This document shows positions 1-10,619 of a stretch of DNA of 64,000 nt, piece after piece. The DNA is from Aulostomus chinensis (Eukaryota; Chordata; Actinopteri; Syngnathiformes; Aulostomidae). The stretch is taken from the NCBI GenBank assembly GCA_037954235.1, contig JBBMOA010000001.1:33055074-33119073 (forward strand). Direction: 5' to 3'. The notes beneath the pieces were generated by a model. It searched no databases. It had not been told where the DNA came from and saw nothing but the letters and a program-made list of their open reading frames with translations. Within the stretch, counting starts at the first letter, position 1, and every line of letters starts with the position of its first letter. The translations under genes were made by a program, and so were the position numbers.

Positions 1-587
1 TCATTGTGGCAGTGGGAGGAGTCAAAATGAAGACAGACCAATGTGAGCAGGACGTTCCTGGAGAAGTCAGAAGAACTTGACCATGTTTCCTACAGTACCC
101 AGGAGGCCTGGTAGTTGTTGAAGGAAGCTCCAAAAGCAAAGAGCAGACAGGAGGATATCAAAAGAAAAGATCCAGACATAATCCTCCTCTGAGTCCACAG
201 ACCTGAGCACCGCTGCTCTGACTACCAGGTTACCTCCTGGTTATCAGTGTGAAGTCAATAAAATAATTAATAATAATAATAAAAGAAATAAATAATACTA
301 AATCAAGGCCAGTTTAATAAATGGTAGAGCAGAGAGGAGCAGAGGAAGCGTGCTGGGCCCAAAACCCAGAGGTTGATGGATCAAAACCATCCTCTGGTAA
401 AAGAAAGGAGCAAAATAAACCTGGTTGTTTTGAAATGTGAATCTGTTAAAAAGAGGTGGAAATCAGAATTCAAACCATTGAGAGAGTTAATAACATTCTA
501 CTTTACCACTGAAGCAAAAGAAGTCTTCAGAAGGTTTTAGTGATTCAACATAGCAGCTAAGTTTCCATTTCTATACTGATTATCTGC
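1..587. other. unassigned intergenic sequence
   Basis: No gene or recognisable element seen. It is moderately AT-rich, with a short AATAAT-type low-complexity stretch near 260-300. Reading frames are short and show no family motif. Confidence 0.5.
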
Positions 588-860
588 AATGGTTCGTGGG
601 GGTGGAGCCTATCACAGCTGACATCAGGTGAGGAGGGGGTTCACCCTTGATGGGTTGCCAGTCCATCCCAGGACCAACACATACAGACAGACAACCATTC
701 ACACTCACAGTCATTTAGAGTGTCCAGGTAACCACTACCCTCTTGATGTCTTTGGACCGTGGGAGGAAGCTGGAGAACCAGAGAGAACCCACCCAGAGAC
801 AGGGAAAACCTGCAGGAGGGGTGGAGATGCAGGGGCAGCAGAGTTGAATGAAGCAGGATC
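588..860 (-). repeat. SINE-like dispersed repeat, partial, minus strand
   Basis: Read on the minus strand this matches the same repeat as 12230-12605: the GGAAGCTGGAG/CTCCAGCTTCC block, the stretch around TAAATGACTGTGAGTGTGAA, and the GATAGGCTCCA tail. The 5' tRNA-like head is missing. The 111-residue and 84-residue frames lying over it come from the repeat and are not genes. Family membership is by comparison with the other copies in this window. Confidence 0.65.
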
Positions 861-1249
861 ACCTGGCAGGTCTCAGCTGGAGGTGATGACATCACTGGCC
901 TCAGTCCTCACCAGTGCTCTGCGCAGCAGGGACGATGGGGAGAAACTAGTAGAAGCACTCTGAGAGTTGGAGACAGCAGGAGAGAGACCACGACAGAGTC
1001 ACCCATGGGAAACTGTTGGATCCACTCAGGACAGGCTGCTCCAGAGAGGTGGAGGCACCTGTACAGGGTGCTGGCACAGGTCTGGAAAGTCTTAAAAAAA
1101 TGTGTGTGAAAGTATGGAAAACTTTTCTCTGGTAGGAGAATTTTAGAGGCACTCAAAGGCACATAATCTTGTCATTGCACGTAATCTTGTGGAATCTCTT
1201 TCAATACTCCAGTGGTGTTTAAGTGGTGACAATATGGGTTAGTGACTGG

Positions 1250-1251
<2 letters not shown>
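861..1251. other. unassigned intergenic sequence
   Basis: No recognisable gene. Short frames on both strands lack family motifs. It ends at a long GT tract. Confidence 0.4.
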
Positions 1252-1324
<73 letters not shown>

Positions 1325-1376
1325 TGTCTGTCTGTGTCTGTGTCTGTGTCTGTGTGTCTGTGTTTGTTTGTGTGTT
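1252..1376. repeat. (GT)n microsatellite with TCTG/TGTCTG tail
   Basis: About 35 uninterrupted GT units, followed by imperfect TCTG and TGTCTG units and a TGTTTG end. The cysteine-valine and threonine-histidine frames across it are simple-repeat translations. Confidence 0.97.
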
Positions 1377-1699
1377 TATATGCAAATCTTTCCATGGAAC
1401 AACGGTTTTTATTTGAAGCAAGAGCCTCCAGATCAAAGTCAGAATTGATGATGATGTCATCAGGGGGCTTTTATTGTTTATTTATTTGTACCTAGAATTC
1501 TGTCTTTGATCTCAGGAGGACATGAAAGAAACTCAACTTTAAAAAGTATATGAGAGCATTCAGCTTGGTTCGAAAACATTCAACAACTTTCAACAGGAGA
1601 ATTTGTTAGAAACAGTTTACAACACTCAGAATTAAATTGAAGACACAAAAACCTTCCACACTTAAATCCTGTCTCTAACTTCAAACTGGGGATGAACAT
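1377..1699. other. unassigned sequence
   Basis: No gene or known element seen between the GT tract and the SINE-like tail at 1700. Confidence 0.4.
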
Positions 1700-1816
1700 T
1701 TTTATAATCAATCTGTCTCTATGTGTTGGCCCTGCCATGGACTGGTGACCTGTCCAGGATAAACCCCGCCCCTCACCTGAAGGCTGCTGTGATAGGCTCC
1801 ACCCCCCACGAACCAT
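1700..1816 (+). repeat. SINE-like dispersed repeat, 3' half
   Basis: It carries the 3' blocks of the 12230-12605 repeat in plus orientation: TGTGTTGGCCCTG, GGACTGGTGACCTGTCCAGG, CCCCGCC and GATAGGCTCCACC. It is 5'-truncated. Confidence 0.7.
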
Positions 1817-1831
1817 TGCAGATCATCAATA

Positions 1832-2310
1832 ACCAAAGCTACTAAGGAGGATTACAGAGTTTGGGAGTCAGTGACTTAATAGAGTCTAACAAAGGGTTGG
1901 ACCTGAATGAGACAGTCACCCTTCAACATGGGGCCATGGCAGAGTGAACCAAGAACACTACAATGGGGGTGAGAGTGGAGCCATGATGGATTCACAGTTC
2001 ATCACCTCCACCATCATGTGGACCACCTGATCACCTCTCCCTCAACCTCTAAATAACTCATTCCCTGACTGGGAATCGAACCCAGGCCACGGCGGTGAGA
2101 GCGCCAAATCCTAACCACTAGACCATCAGGGACCACACTGACCTCTCCAACAACAGAGACTATAGACAATGACTCAAGAACACAGGACTCTGTGGTCTCA
2201 GCTTGAGATGCAGAGGGTCCACCAAGACCACCAGACACCTCAGCCTCCTAAAGACAGTCCACCCCCAGGATCCTGCCCCCCTCTGCTCCAACTCAGCCCT
2301 CCATTCATAA
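1832..2310 (-). repeat. inverted segmental duplicate A (left copy) with tRNA-Glu
   Basis: The reverse complement aligns nearly end to end with 7187-7672, including the tRNA-Glu gene and several hundred bases of flank. The breakpoints are sharp: GCCCTCCATTCATAA here and its complement TTATGAATGGAGGGC there. A 74-residue frame shared by both copies is a by-product of this duplication and spans the tRNA, so it is not a gene. Confidence 0.85.
2061..2132 (-). tRNA. tRNA-Glu (CTC)
   Basis: A 72-base cloverleaf on the minus strand with acceptor TCCCTGA/TCAGGGA, a D arm with GGTTAGGAT, anticodon CTC within GCGCTCTCACC, and TTCGATT in the T loop. Compared with the copy at 7365 the T stem reads CTGGG/CCCAG instead of CCGGG/CCCGG. 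Both sides changed together, so pairing is kept. No T4 polymerase III terminator is evident close downstream. It looks structurally intact. Confidence 0.85.
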
Positions 2311-2748
2311 CGTGACTTTCGCTACGTCCGAACTGCCAAGTACCAACATACGTCCTCCTGCTACGACCTAAACATGGCGGCACCACTCAGACACCCTAGA
2401 AGATTGGTGGGGAAGCACGACCTCTGCTGGCAGAGCACAGACACCGCAATTAGGTAGACAGCACCAACGAAAGCTCCACCTGCTGGCCTGACTGTGGTAC
2501 TGCACTCCACTCTGAACAAACCCTTCACTCATTCTCTATTATTAAGCATGTTAACGCACCTGTACAGGTGTGTTCACATTATATACATATTATATATTTA
2601 TGCTTGGCCGTTTTTGATGAACTTGGGTGGGACTCTGGTGCAGGGATGAGGTCATGGAGCTGATCTGGGAGCAGTCCTGATGTTAAATGCTGTGATGAAG
2701 GACAGTGTGGTGGCAAAATGGGTCAATTTTAAATTGTCAACAGTTTAA
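2311..2748. other. unassigned sequence
   Basis: No gene seen. The stretch around 2575-2605 is AT-rich (TATACATATTATATATTTAT). Confidence 0.4.
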
Positions 2749-2830
2749 CGTTGTTGGCAGGACTCCAACCTGAGCAGGGAGACCCCAATGGATTTCTAGT
2801 CCATCGCCTTCACCACTCGGCCACAACGAC
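2749..2830 (-). tRNA. tRNA-Ser (AGA), variant T loop
   Basis: An 82-base minus-strand tRNA-Ser with a long variable arm. The D arm is GTGGCCGAGTGG, the anticodon AGA lies in GGACTAGAAATCC, and the acceptor is GTCGTTG/CAACAAC apart from the discriminator base. The T loop reads TTGGAGT instead of TTCGAAT. This replaces the near-universal C56 and breaks the internal B box. The same change is present in the copy at 21850. It is probably an impaired or pseudogene copy. Confidence 0.75.
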
Positions 2831-2925
2831 CACATTCACACACATTTGTAGGAGACTGAAATTAGACAATGAAAGTTCATGTCAGCACAGTCAAACATTT
2901 TTTGTCCTCTCTCAAAGACAAACTA

Positions 2926-2928
<3 letters not shown>

Positions 2929-2972
<44 letters not shown>
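2929..2972. repeat. (GT)n microsatellite
   Basis: A pure GT run of about 22 units following CTATTT. It ends at CAGTGTTGTGACT. Confidence 0.97.
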
Positions 2973-2973
<1 letters not shown>

Positions 2974-3184
2974 AGTGTTGTGACTGAGCAGTGAAGAAGA
3001 CGACCTTCTGACTCCATTTTCTTTGTTGCTCTTCTATCAGTTCCTCAGTTTCACTCATCAAGTGAAGCAGCTTTGACAGGTTTACTTCTCTGTGTGTTCA
3101 CAACTTTGGTCTTTAAACTCCTGACAAACTCACCACGTCACACATTTGGTGAATTAAAGCAACAAATAATGACATCATGATGAT

Positions 3185-3345
3185 TCAGGTTAGGGGGGCA
3201 CGGCCTGGAGGCAGAGTGGCCGTCTAGCAGAGTTGCTGGTTCAGTTCTCACTTCAGCTGGTGACCATGTTGAAGTGTCCTTGAGCAAGACACTGAGCCCC
3301 TCATTGCTCCTGATGACCAGCATCCAAGACCAACAAGCTTCTGAT
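3185..3345 (+). repeat. dispersed repeat shared with 10735-11005
   Basis: It contains GTGGCCGTCT, a GACCATGTTGAAGTGTCC block and TTGAGCAAGACACTGA. The same blocks occur in reverse orientation near 10900-11005. The type is common in teleost genomes as I recognise it, but I cannot assign a family. Its right end overlaps duplicate B. Confidence 0.55.
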
Positions 3346-3966
3346 TGGCTCTGATTCTCTGAGGCAAAGTCCAACACAGGAAACAGAAACTCTTGAGTTT
3401 GTCTCACTTTTTTTTAAAGAAACTCAGCACAGGACAGTGATAGGAGGCTGGTTTCCTTGATGTGGGCTTCACCTCCACTGTTGTCCACATTTAAATGCTG
3501 GCTGATGCTGGTCCCCTGTTGAAACCTGGACCAGACCAGGGACCTTCAGACCTTCAGTCTAACGCTGTTCCAGCATTGGATGAAAGAGACTGGTGCTCTC
3601 ATCTTCTTCAACACTGACTTGTTCTACCAGGACAAGAGCTCTGAGCTTGGATGTCATTTAGCAGTCAAAGGCTTGTTAAACTGGTCAACATCAGCTGGTG
3701 TTCACTCTGATGATGTAGCGATGGTCTGGATTCTTCCTTCTGGAGCACCAAGCTGCTGGGAAGAAGCCTGATGATGTCAGAGTTGTGTTCAGTGGCTCCT
3801 GCTGGGTCCATTTCTGACAAATGGGCTCCAAAGAGTTCACTGTTTCAAAGGCTCAGAGAAAGCAGCACCTCATGGTGGTCAGGAGACGAGGTGGCCGAGT
3901 GTTTAAGGTGATGGACTGCTGATCCATTGAGCTCTGCAGGCGTGGGTTCCAATCCCATCCTCGTCG
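3335..3966 (+). repeat. inverted segmental duplicate B (left copy) with tRNA-Ser
   Basis: This segment and the reverse complement of 13290-13917 share about 630 bases, including the tRNA-Ser(GCT) gene. The TTTGTCTCAC-T8-AAAGAAACTC stretch and the ACCAGCATCAGCCAGC and CAGCAGGAGCCACTGAA blocks match in both. Scattered substitutions show that the copies are old. Confidence 0.85.
3885..3966 (+). tRNA. tRNA-Ser (GCT), probably degenerate
   Basis: An 82-base tRNA-Ser with acceptor GACGAGG/CCTCGTC and anticodon GCT in GGACTGCTGATCC. Several conserved positions are lost compared with the partner at 13290. The D loop reads GTGTTTAAGG rather than GTGGTTAAGG, the T loop TTCCAAT rather than TTCGAAT, and the variable-arm stem GAGC/GCAG no longer pairs fully (GTGC/GCAC in the partner). 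I read it as a decaying copy. Confidence 0.75.
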
Positions 3967-4059
3967 TAGGAGACTTTGGTTTCTGCTCCTAGATTCTGGA
4001 ACGCCTCTGAACTGTGACGCTTTCCAAGAGGAGATCCTGCAGCACCAGAGAGCTGCAGT

Positions 4060-4345
4060 TCCAGGACCCCACAGCACCACCTACTGAATTGGATGGTAAA
4101 ATGCATTTGTTGGACTTTTGTTTTTTGGTGACAGCGCCACCTATCGAATTAGATGATAGCAAAATACTACTTTCTAACTGTAGTATTAAAGGTTTATTCC
4201 ACCAAAATACTACTTCCTGTCCTTTAGTTTCTAACTATAGTATAAAAGGTTTATTCCAATCCCAACAAAATACTTTCTAATTTATAGTTTTAAAGGTTCA
4301 TTCCACAAAAAAATACTGCTTTCTGTCCAACTTCTCATTTTTAAA
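4060..4345 (+). repeat. degenerate short tandem repeat
   Basis: Imperfect direct repeats share AAAATACTACTTTCT and a TAGTATTAAAGGTTTATTCCA-type core, with starts near 4159, 4205, 4264 and 4305. Two CACCTA(C/T) blocks at 4077 and 4138 precede them. It is a decayed minisatellite with no coding signal. Confidence 0.55.
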
Positions 4346-5658
4346 GGTTCCTTCAGTTGAGGGCTCCTGGTTCTGTGTGAGGGGTTGAGGGTCGATATGG
4401 GATGATGAGGAAGATTTCATGTCCCGATGGTCCTGCTAAAGTAACTGAAAGTCATGATATCAAACAATGTCACCAAAATATGCTTGAACTCTTAAAATGG
4501 TAATAAAATCCACTGGAATCATTTCACCACAAACACTTTTATTGTGATTTTGTGAGCATCATTTTTCAAACATTATAACATAAACTTTAAAAAGGGTCCA
4601 TTCACTAACACTCTTACTTGAAGGTAGTCACTGATATCAGTAAACAGCTGATAAAGATTTGTGTTCATGTTTTAATTCTCTACTCTGACCTGTGCTGAGA
4701 CACTGGACCAGAGAGGAAGACCTGCTCAGCCTCCTGCATGGACCAATTCTGCAGCTCAGTGATGACGACGAGGGATTCAGCATTGAGTTCATTTTAAACT
4801 TTTTGGAGGAAACAACTGTAAATTAACCAGCAGTTACTGGTGATGCTTCACAGTTTCCAAGCTCAAACGGCCTCCTGCTTGTTGGACTCACAATTTCCAA
4901 AAAAGGTAGACATCAGAAGTCAAATCATGTTTTTGTTTGGTTTTGTGTTGTTTTGTTTTTTACTGGAGGAAAACTTCAAATTGTGATGATGTGTCTGACT
5001 TAGAAACTGAACCCCCAAAAATCAAAAAGTCTCCTTCTTCTGTGCCGTGATCTCTGAGCTGATCATGATTGATCTCATCAATAATCCTTGGCAGCCGACC
5101 AGTCACACACAGCCCCCCCCCCCCCACACACACACACTGAGACATGCAGCAGCTCACAGTAACTGCCTCAGTCACACAGCAGATAGACTCCTTTCTATAA
5201 CAAGATAAGCAGTAGAAAATGGATGGAAGTGATGATGAACTGATGAACAGGTGATTTGTCCAAAAGTCAACATCAGATTCATTTCCAATCTGTGGAAGCA
5301 GTTTCATCTTGAGGTTCCAGGTAAGAACAGCCAGCTGTGGGCTGACACACATCTCTTCAGGAGCACTTCTATGCTCCAAACTTGCCAGGTTGAATTGTGT
5401 CTGTATTCTGAGGGCAGCAGGAGGACGGAGGAGTGAGGACACACACATTTGGAACTGAGAGCAGCTGTGTGTGGGATTTCCCCTCCAAAGATAAAACCAG
5501 CTCCTTCATGCTGGCTATGAATGTTTACAGTCACACTGACCCTGCTACAAATACTTTGATATGCAACAGACTGGTTTCTCTTCTGGTAGTTTGTTATCGA
5601 CTGTTGTCACATTTAAGGATCAATTTAGCTGATAAGATGAAGGCTCCAAAGGACCAGC
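4346..5658. other. unassigned intergenic sequence
   Basis: No gene supported. A C run followed by CACACACAC lies near 5112-5140. The 162-residue minus-strand frame at 4960-5448 has no recognisable domain, and parts of it translate that C/CA tract. Confidence 0.4.
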
Positions 5659-5730
5659 TGGAGATGCCGGGGATTGAACCCGGGGCCTCATACATGCAAA
5701 GCATGCGCTCTACCACTGAGCTACATCCCC
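5659..5730 (-). tRNA. tRNA-Ala (TGC)
   Basis: A 72-base minus-strand tRNA with acceptor GGGGATG pairing with CATCTCC and discriminator A. The D arm is GTAGCTCAGTGGTAGAGC, the anticodon TGC sits in GCTTTGCATG, and the T arm is CCGGG-TTCAATC-CCCGG. All stems pair, allowing one G-T wobble in the acceptor. It is a likely functional tRNA-Ala. No T4 terminator is seen in the next 30 bases. Confidence 0.9.
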
Positions 5731-7186
5731 TCTGTCAGAGTCATTGTTTAACTGATGCAGCAACACAAACACAGACACAACATTTTTTTTAATTATTATT
5801 CTTCATTTTAGGGAAAAAAGGAAGTCAGCCTGTGATCTCAAAGGCTCTGTGATCTCAGGAGTTTCACTGTGATGTCAGCCCTCACAACCTTAGACCACAG
5901 AGGCAAGTCAGGCTCCAGGAAGCTGAGGCTGCTCCGTTCTCAGTCCAGTCCAGAGTGAAGGTTTCCCTCTCTGAAGCTTTCCAATCCAGCCCAGATCCTC
6001 TCTGACTAGCAGGAGTCTTTGACCAGGAAATGAGAATTATATTGAACGTCTGCTCATCCTCAGAATGAAGTAAAAGTATTTGTGTTCCTAAAATAATCTC
6101 CAGATGCTAAGATCAATTATTAACATTGATTGACAGCTCTAAACTGACCCACCATCACTATACAGTTGCAACTGAAATATTTAGAAATATTTCAAGGAAG
6201 CAGCAGGCCCTCATCTGCCCCGGTCCACCCGACTGTGTCCCCTGAGACAGATGACAGCTCGCTTCTGGCAGAGGCAGTTAGGTTGAGGACCGTTGCTGAT
6301 GTCATCAACCGATGTCTCCATCACAAAAGGTGACAGACAGGATGGTCATGGACATAAAACAGAGGCCTAAGAATGAGAAAGAATGGTTGTCCTGACTGAA
6401 GTTTAGCTTGAGCTTTTTAATTTGTTACTAAAGGAAGTATTGGTACAAGTAAAGGCAGGCGAACTTTCCACAAATATTCAGAATTAACTTTGACAACCAA
6501 AACATGAACCAAGACGACAAAATAGTGAACATGAAAAAGGAACCAGTCCCACCTTCTTGTGTGTTCCTGCTGAAGTAAATGTTTATGAAGATTTGTTGTG
6601 TTCTTTTTCCAAAGGTCCAGCCAGCATTGCAGGTCTCAGGAGGAGGAGCCACTTCAGCAGGATCTGTGGGACAAATCCCCCCACGGTGAGACCTGTCCAG
6701 CTCCCTGCAGCTCTGCAAGTGTTACCAACTCTTCATTCCAGCTGTTTGGTTGAATCCCATTTTTTCACCTTTGAACCTTTTGAACACTGATGAGGAGGTG
6801 AGGCTGGAGGCAAAACCACAACCTCACGTCAGCTCACAGGATGAACCAAAATGCCAGACACTTCCTGTCACTGCTCCAGCACCACCTGTCTCCCCTCCAT
6901 GTCTTTACCATCTGTGCAGCTTCCTGCTGTCCCTGCACCCTCACAGGTGATCGCTCCACCTGGAGCCTCACAGATGGGTTCTAACCTCCCAATACCTGCA
7001 GCCCAGCCTCGACCCACTCAGACACAGTCACCCGTTCAAGCTGGGCCTGGTACCACACTCCAGTACAGACAGAGAGAAAGAAGACACACGGGATCCTTTG
7101 AAGAAAATGTAATAAAGACAGGAAGCCCCCATCACATTGTCAGTGTTTCAGTGACTGGCATTGTGAAGAGACTGAGACAAAGTCAG
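5731..7186. other. unassigned sequence with a proline/glutamine-rich frame
   Basis: No gene can be named. The plus-strand frame at 6851-7192 is rich in P, A, S and Q (for example VIAPPGASQMGSNL and AAQPRPTQTQSP) and could be a fragment of a low-complexity protein exon. It has no recognised domain or convincing splice context. The rest shows nothing recognisable. Confidence 0.3.
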
Positions 7187-7672
7187 TTATGAATGGAGGG
7201 CTGAGTTGGAGTAGAGGGGGGCAGGATCCTGGGGGTGGACTGTCTTTAGGAGGCTGAGGTGTCTGGTGGTCTTGGTGGACCCTCTGCATCTCAAGCTGAG
7301 ACAACAGAGTCCTGTGTTCTTGAGTCATTGTCTATAGTCTCTGTTGTTGGAGAGCTCAGTGTGGTCCCTGATGGTCTAGTGGCTAGGATTCGGCGCTCTC
7401 ACCGCCGCGGCCCGGGTTCGATTCCCGGTCAGGGAATGAGTTATTTAGAGGTTGAGGGAGAGGTGATCAGGTGGTCCACATGATGGTGGAGGTGATGAAC
7501 TGTGAGTCCATCATGGCTCCAGTCTCACCCCCATTGCAGTGTTCTTGGTTCACTCTGCCATGGCCCCATGTTGAAGGGTGACTGTCTCATTCAGGTTCAA
7601 CCCTTTGTTTGACTCTATTAAGTCACTGACTCCTGCAAGGACAAACTGTAATCCTCCTTAGTAGCTTTGGTT
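7187..7672 (+). repeat. inverted segmental duplicate A (right copy) with tRNA-Glu
   Basis: Reverse-complement partner of 1832-2310. Homology runs from TTATGAATGGAGGGCTGAG through the tRNA and out to CTCCTTAGTAGCTTTGGTT. Confidence 0.85.
7365..7436 (+). tRNA. tRNA-Glu (CTC)
   Basis: A 72-base tRNA with acceptor TCCCTGA/TCAGGGA, anticodon CTC in GGCGCTCTCACCGC and T arm CCGGG-TTCGATT-CCCGG. The D loop carries GGCTAGG where GGTTAGG is usual. All stems pair and it looks intact. It is the inverted partner of the copy at 2061. Confidence 0.92.
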
Positions 7673-8084
7673 CCTTGCAGCACAGAAAGTCTGTTCACTG
7701 ATGTAGGAACTGGAAAACTTAGAGCTCCGGTCCTTCGTTCCTTCCTACACTGAGCAGAACAAACACAGAACAGAGAGCAGTTCCTCCTACAGTTCTCAGA
7801 AAGTCTGAGGGCACCAAAGAAAGGAGGGAAATGCAATCAATGTTGAATTATTTTACATTTCTTATATTTGATCAAAGATAGAACTTAATAAGCGTCCATC
7901 AACCTGCAGGACAAACTCCTTCACTGTGTGGGAGGTTCAGAGTCCCTGGTTTGATTGCAGCTTTGACCTGAGCAGGTGTTCATCCTCATCTCAGTAACAG
8001 GGGACACTTTATCACAGCAGTGGACAAACATCAGCATTCATCACCCAGCAGCTCCTCTGATCAACAGAACAAGCTGAAGTATTC
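7673..8084. other. unassigned sequence
   Basis: No gene or recognisable element. The 72-residue minus-strand frame at 7618-7836 has no family motif. Confidence 0.4.
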
Positions 8085-8157
8085 TGGAGAATGAGGGCAT
8101 CGATCCCTCTACCTCTCACATGCTAAGCTAGCACTCTACCATTGGAGCTCAGTCCCC
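8085..8157 (-). pseudogene. degenerate tRNA-Ala (AGC)
   Basis: On the minus strand this resembles tRNA-Ala(AGC): GAGCTC-AATGGTAGAG in the D arm, CTTAGCATG in the anticodon loop, and a GAGGG-ATCGATG-CCCTC T arm. The acceptor has a C-T mismatch (GGGGACT against ATTCTCC). The anticodon stem CTAGC/GTGAG has an A-G mismatch and a wobble. It is probably a pseudogene or a tRNA-derived repeat head. Confidence 0.6.
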
Positions 8158-8507
8158 TTTTGAGCTTCCATTTGAGTTTTCTGTTCCCATCTCTATGGTA
8201 ACGGTCAGTTTTGACCCACATCTTCAATCAGCTGTAAAATTCACTAAAAACAATTTTATATCATCCAAGTTGTTTCCATCTCTTGGTTTCCTTGGTAGGC
8301 TTCCTTATCCATGGAAATATTGATTTGAATATTTTGTTGTGGGCCTCTGGACCTTTTTTTAGTCAGTAAACCCTCGATTTCAATTAAAAAAATGATAAAA
8401 TGAACCTTTGGGTTTGGCATAAAAGTCTTTTTTTCAGCAACAGAACTTTAATATAAACACTAAATGAAAAGCAGAACAGGCCAGAACACAAACTCTGCTC
8501 TGCCGTC
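8158..8507. other. unassigned AT-rich sequence
   Basis: No gene seen. The stretch is T- and A-rich. Confidence 0.4.
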
Positions 8508-9076
8508 CTTCCTGGTTACTGGGCATGGACTGCTGGAAGGGGCATTTTCCTCAGAAAGGGACAAGACGTTCATCCACTGTCACCTCTGGCCCTGGGTTGA
8601 ATGTTGGTGCAAGGAGCTGCACCCATCTTTCCCAGACATCCCCAATGGGGGCAAGCTTGTCAGTTCTTGCTCCGGTGTCTCTGTGGTCAAATCTGAGGAC
8701 TCTTGATGTTCGTTGAAAGTTCTGAAGTGGCCTTGTGGCCCGGAAAATATTTCTGCCTGTCGATGCGTCCCAGAGACGATCAGTGGCCTCACTGCAGGAT
8801 CTGAACACTCCAGGAAGAAGAAGAACACCAATAGAAGCATCCAGGTGTCCCTCATCAATGTCTTTCCTCTTGTCACCATGGACTTTTTTTCCTTTGAGGT
8901 TTGTCACAGCAATGCTGACTCTTTGTAGTGACGGTGGCATGAACAGAACCATCAACCATAAACAGCTCCAAACATGTCTTGATGTCACTGCCTCTCGTCA
9001 CAGCAAACCTTGTGATTCCAGGGCTCATTTTGATGACATCAGCAGCAGCTGCCCTGCCATGTACATCAGGAGACAC
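8508..9076 (-). pseudogene. piggyBac-type transposase fragment, broken
   Basis: Minus-strand translation matches piggyBac-family transposases in order. An N-terminal piece reads SPGITRFAVTRG...CLELFM (frame of 8873-9076). It is followed in another frame (8551-8988) by SIAVTNLKGKK, DASIGVLLLPGVF, FRATRPLQNFQR, RVLRFDHRDTGARTDKLAPI and VTVDERLVPF. The RFD...TDKLAPI segment contains the first catalytic Asp region of the family. The frames switch near 8940. A TGA follows VPF where the family has Arg, and readable homology (GKCPFQQ) continues to about 8508. The C-terminal catalytic part and zinc-binding tail are absent. It is an inactive fragment that shows where an old DNA transposon landed. Confidence 0.8.
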
Positions 9077-9462
9077 TGAGCTCCAGCCAATGTTCCCTCT
9101 AGTTTTTCATGTGTCTGGTTATCCTCACAAGCTCCCTGAGCTCACTGAGGACCACTGTGAGCACCATCTGAGGTAGGACCTGCATGGAGGCCAGAGAGAG
9201 AGAAGAATCAGGGACAAGGATCTGTCGGTTTGCTGCTTTATGAAAATATTGTAAATGATTATTATTCTTCATAATATTGTTTTAGTAACCTGCTTAGGAG
9301 TTGTGAATGATGCAGAGTCCATGGGAAACAGCTAATGCTGTGGTACCCCCCCCCCAAGTTACTGTACAAACCTCAGAAACCTTTTGCCATAATAAGACAA
9401 GATGTTGTTATAGAGATGTAAAGATAAACCTATAGAGATGTACATGTATATAGATGTAGTCA
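9077..9462. other. unassigned sequence
   Basis: Nothing recognised apart from a short C run near 9345-9355. Confidence 0.4.
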
Positions 9463-10450
9463 AGTCAAGTCAGTTTTATTTGTATTGAACCAAATCACAA
9501 CAAAAGTTCTCTCATGACTCTTTACTAGTAGAGCAGGTCTCGAACCAAACTCCTTCAATGAACCTCCACCCAACAGTTCTCCACCAGCAGCACATCCTGC
9601 AACAGTGGTGACAAAAACCTTCCTTTTAACAGGCAGGAACGTCGAGCAGATCCAGGATCAGTGGGGATGGCCTTCTGCTTTGACCGGTTGGGGGGAAAGA
9701 GAGCAGGAGAGCGGGGCAGAGACAAAGACAGAGAATGGAGGAAGACAGATATACAGAAGGAAAGAGAGGGACAGAGATAAAGAGAGAGAGAAGGGAAGAG
9801 ACTGATGGACAGACGATGAGCAGGTGGAGCTACGGGTGGCAGCTTGAGCCTCTTCAGGTCTGCAGCCTCCTCCAGCAGCACCGACATCTGGGATGAAGGG
9901 AGAGAGAGTTAGTGACACATCTGAGTATGATTTATAAATGACAAATAAAGGAGGACAGAGAGGAGTAGAGAGAAGCCCAGTGCACCATGGGAGATCCCCC
10001 AGCAGCCTAAGCCTATAGCAGCATATCTAAGGGCCACCCTAAGCAGCCCAACTATAAGCCTGATCAAAAAGGAAGGTCTTTAGTCCGCTCTTAAAGGTCG
10101 AGAGGGTGTCTGCATCCTGGACTGAAACTGGGAGACGGTTCCACTGGAGGGAAGCCTGATAGGTGAAGGCTCTGGCTCCCAGTCTACTTTTAGAACTCTA
10201 GGAACCACCAGTAACCCTGCATCCTGGGAGCGAAGGGTTCTAGCTGGATAATAGGGGACTAGGAGCTCTGTCAGGGATGAAGGAGCCTGATTGTTGAGGA
10301 CTTTGATGGTAGAAGGAGAATTTAGAATTCTATTCTAAATTTGACAGGTAGCCATGCAGAGAAGCCAGTACAGGAGTACTGTCTACTAGTTCTCATCAAC
10401 ACGCGGGCCGCAGCATTCTGGACCAGCTGGAGAGTTTTCAGGACCTACTT
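9463..10450 (+). repeat. long dispersed teleost repeat (about 1 kb)
   Basis: A non-coding repeat with ordered blocks: CAGTTTTATTTGTATTGAAC at the left end, then CTTTTAACAGGCAGGAACG, a purine-rich GAGAGA segment at 9690-9960, AGCCTATAGCAGCATA, ATCAAAAAGGAAGGTCTT, GAAGGCTCTGGCTCCCAG and GCAGCATTCTGGACCAGCTG at the right end. Fragments of the same family recur at 14866-14940 (reverse) and 22690-22798. I recognise it as very common in fish genomes but cannot name the family. Its short frames are not genes. Confidence 0.7.
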
Positions 10451-10537
10451 CTTCTTTTGGTCACAGGTTTGAAGATACCTGTGGAAGTGAAAGGAAAGGC
10501 TGTGAGAGCCACACCTCTCCAGTGACCTGGGACATGA

Positions 10538-10619
10538 TGGCAGTGGTGGGATTTGAACCCACGCCTCCTTAGAGACTGGAGCCTTAATCCAGCGCCTTAG
10601 ACCGCTGGGCCACACTACC
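10538..10619 (-). tRNA. tRNA-Leu (AAG)
   Basis: An 82-base minus-strand tRNA-Leu with acceptor GGTAGTG/CACTGCC (one T-G wobble), A box TGGCCCAGCGG, anticodon AAG in GGATTAAGGCTCC, a short variable-arm hairpin CTCTAAGGAG, and T arm GTGGG-TTCAAAT-CCCAC. All stems pair. No T4 terminator is visible within about 60 bases downstream. A functional gene is likely. Confidence 0.9.

Noticed and set aside
1223..1495. Cys-Val and Thr-His repeat frames over GT tracts (also near 2900, 20050 and 20600)
   Set aside because: Simple-repeat translations.
4960..5448. 162-residue minus-strand frame
   Set aside because: No domain; it includes translation of a C/CA tract and has no splice or start support.
2014..7483. 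A 74-residue frame conserved in two copies (2014-2238 minus and 7259-7483 plus)
   Set aside because: It runs through a tRNA-Glu gene and its duplicated flanks; conservation reflects duplication of the DNA.
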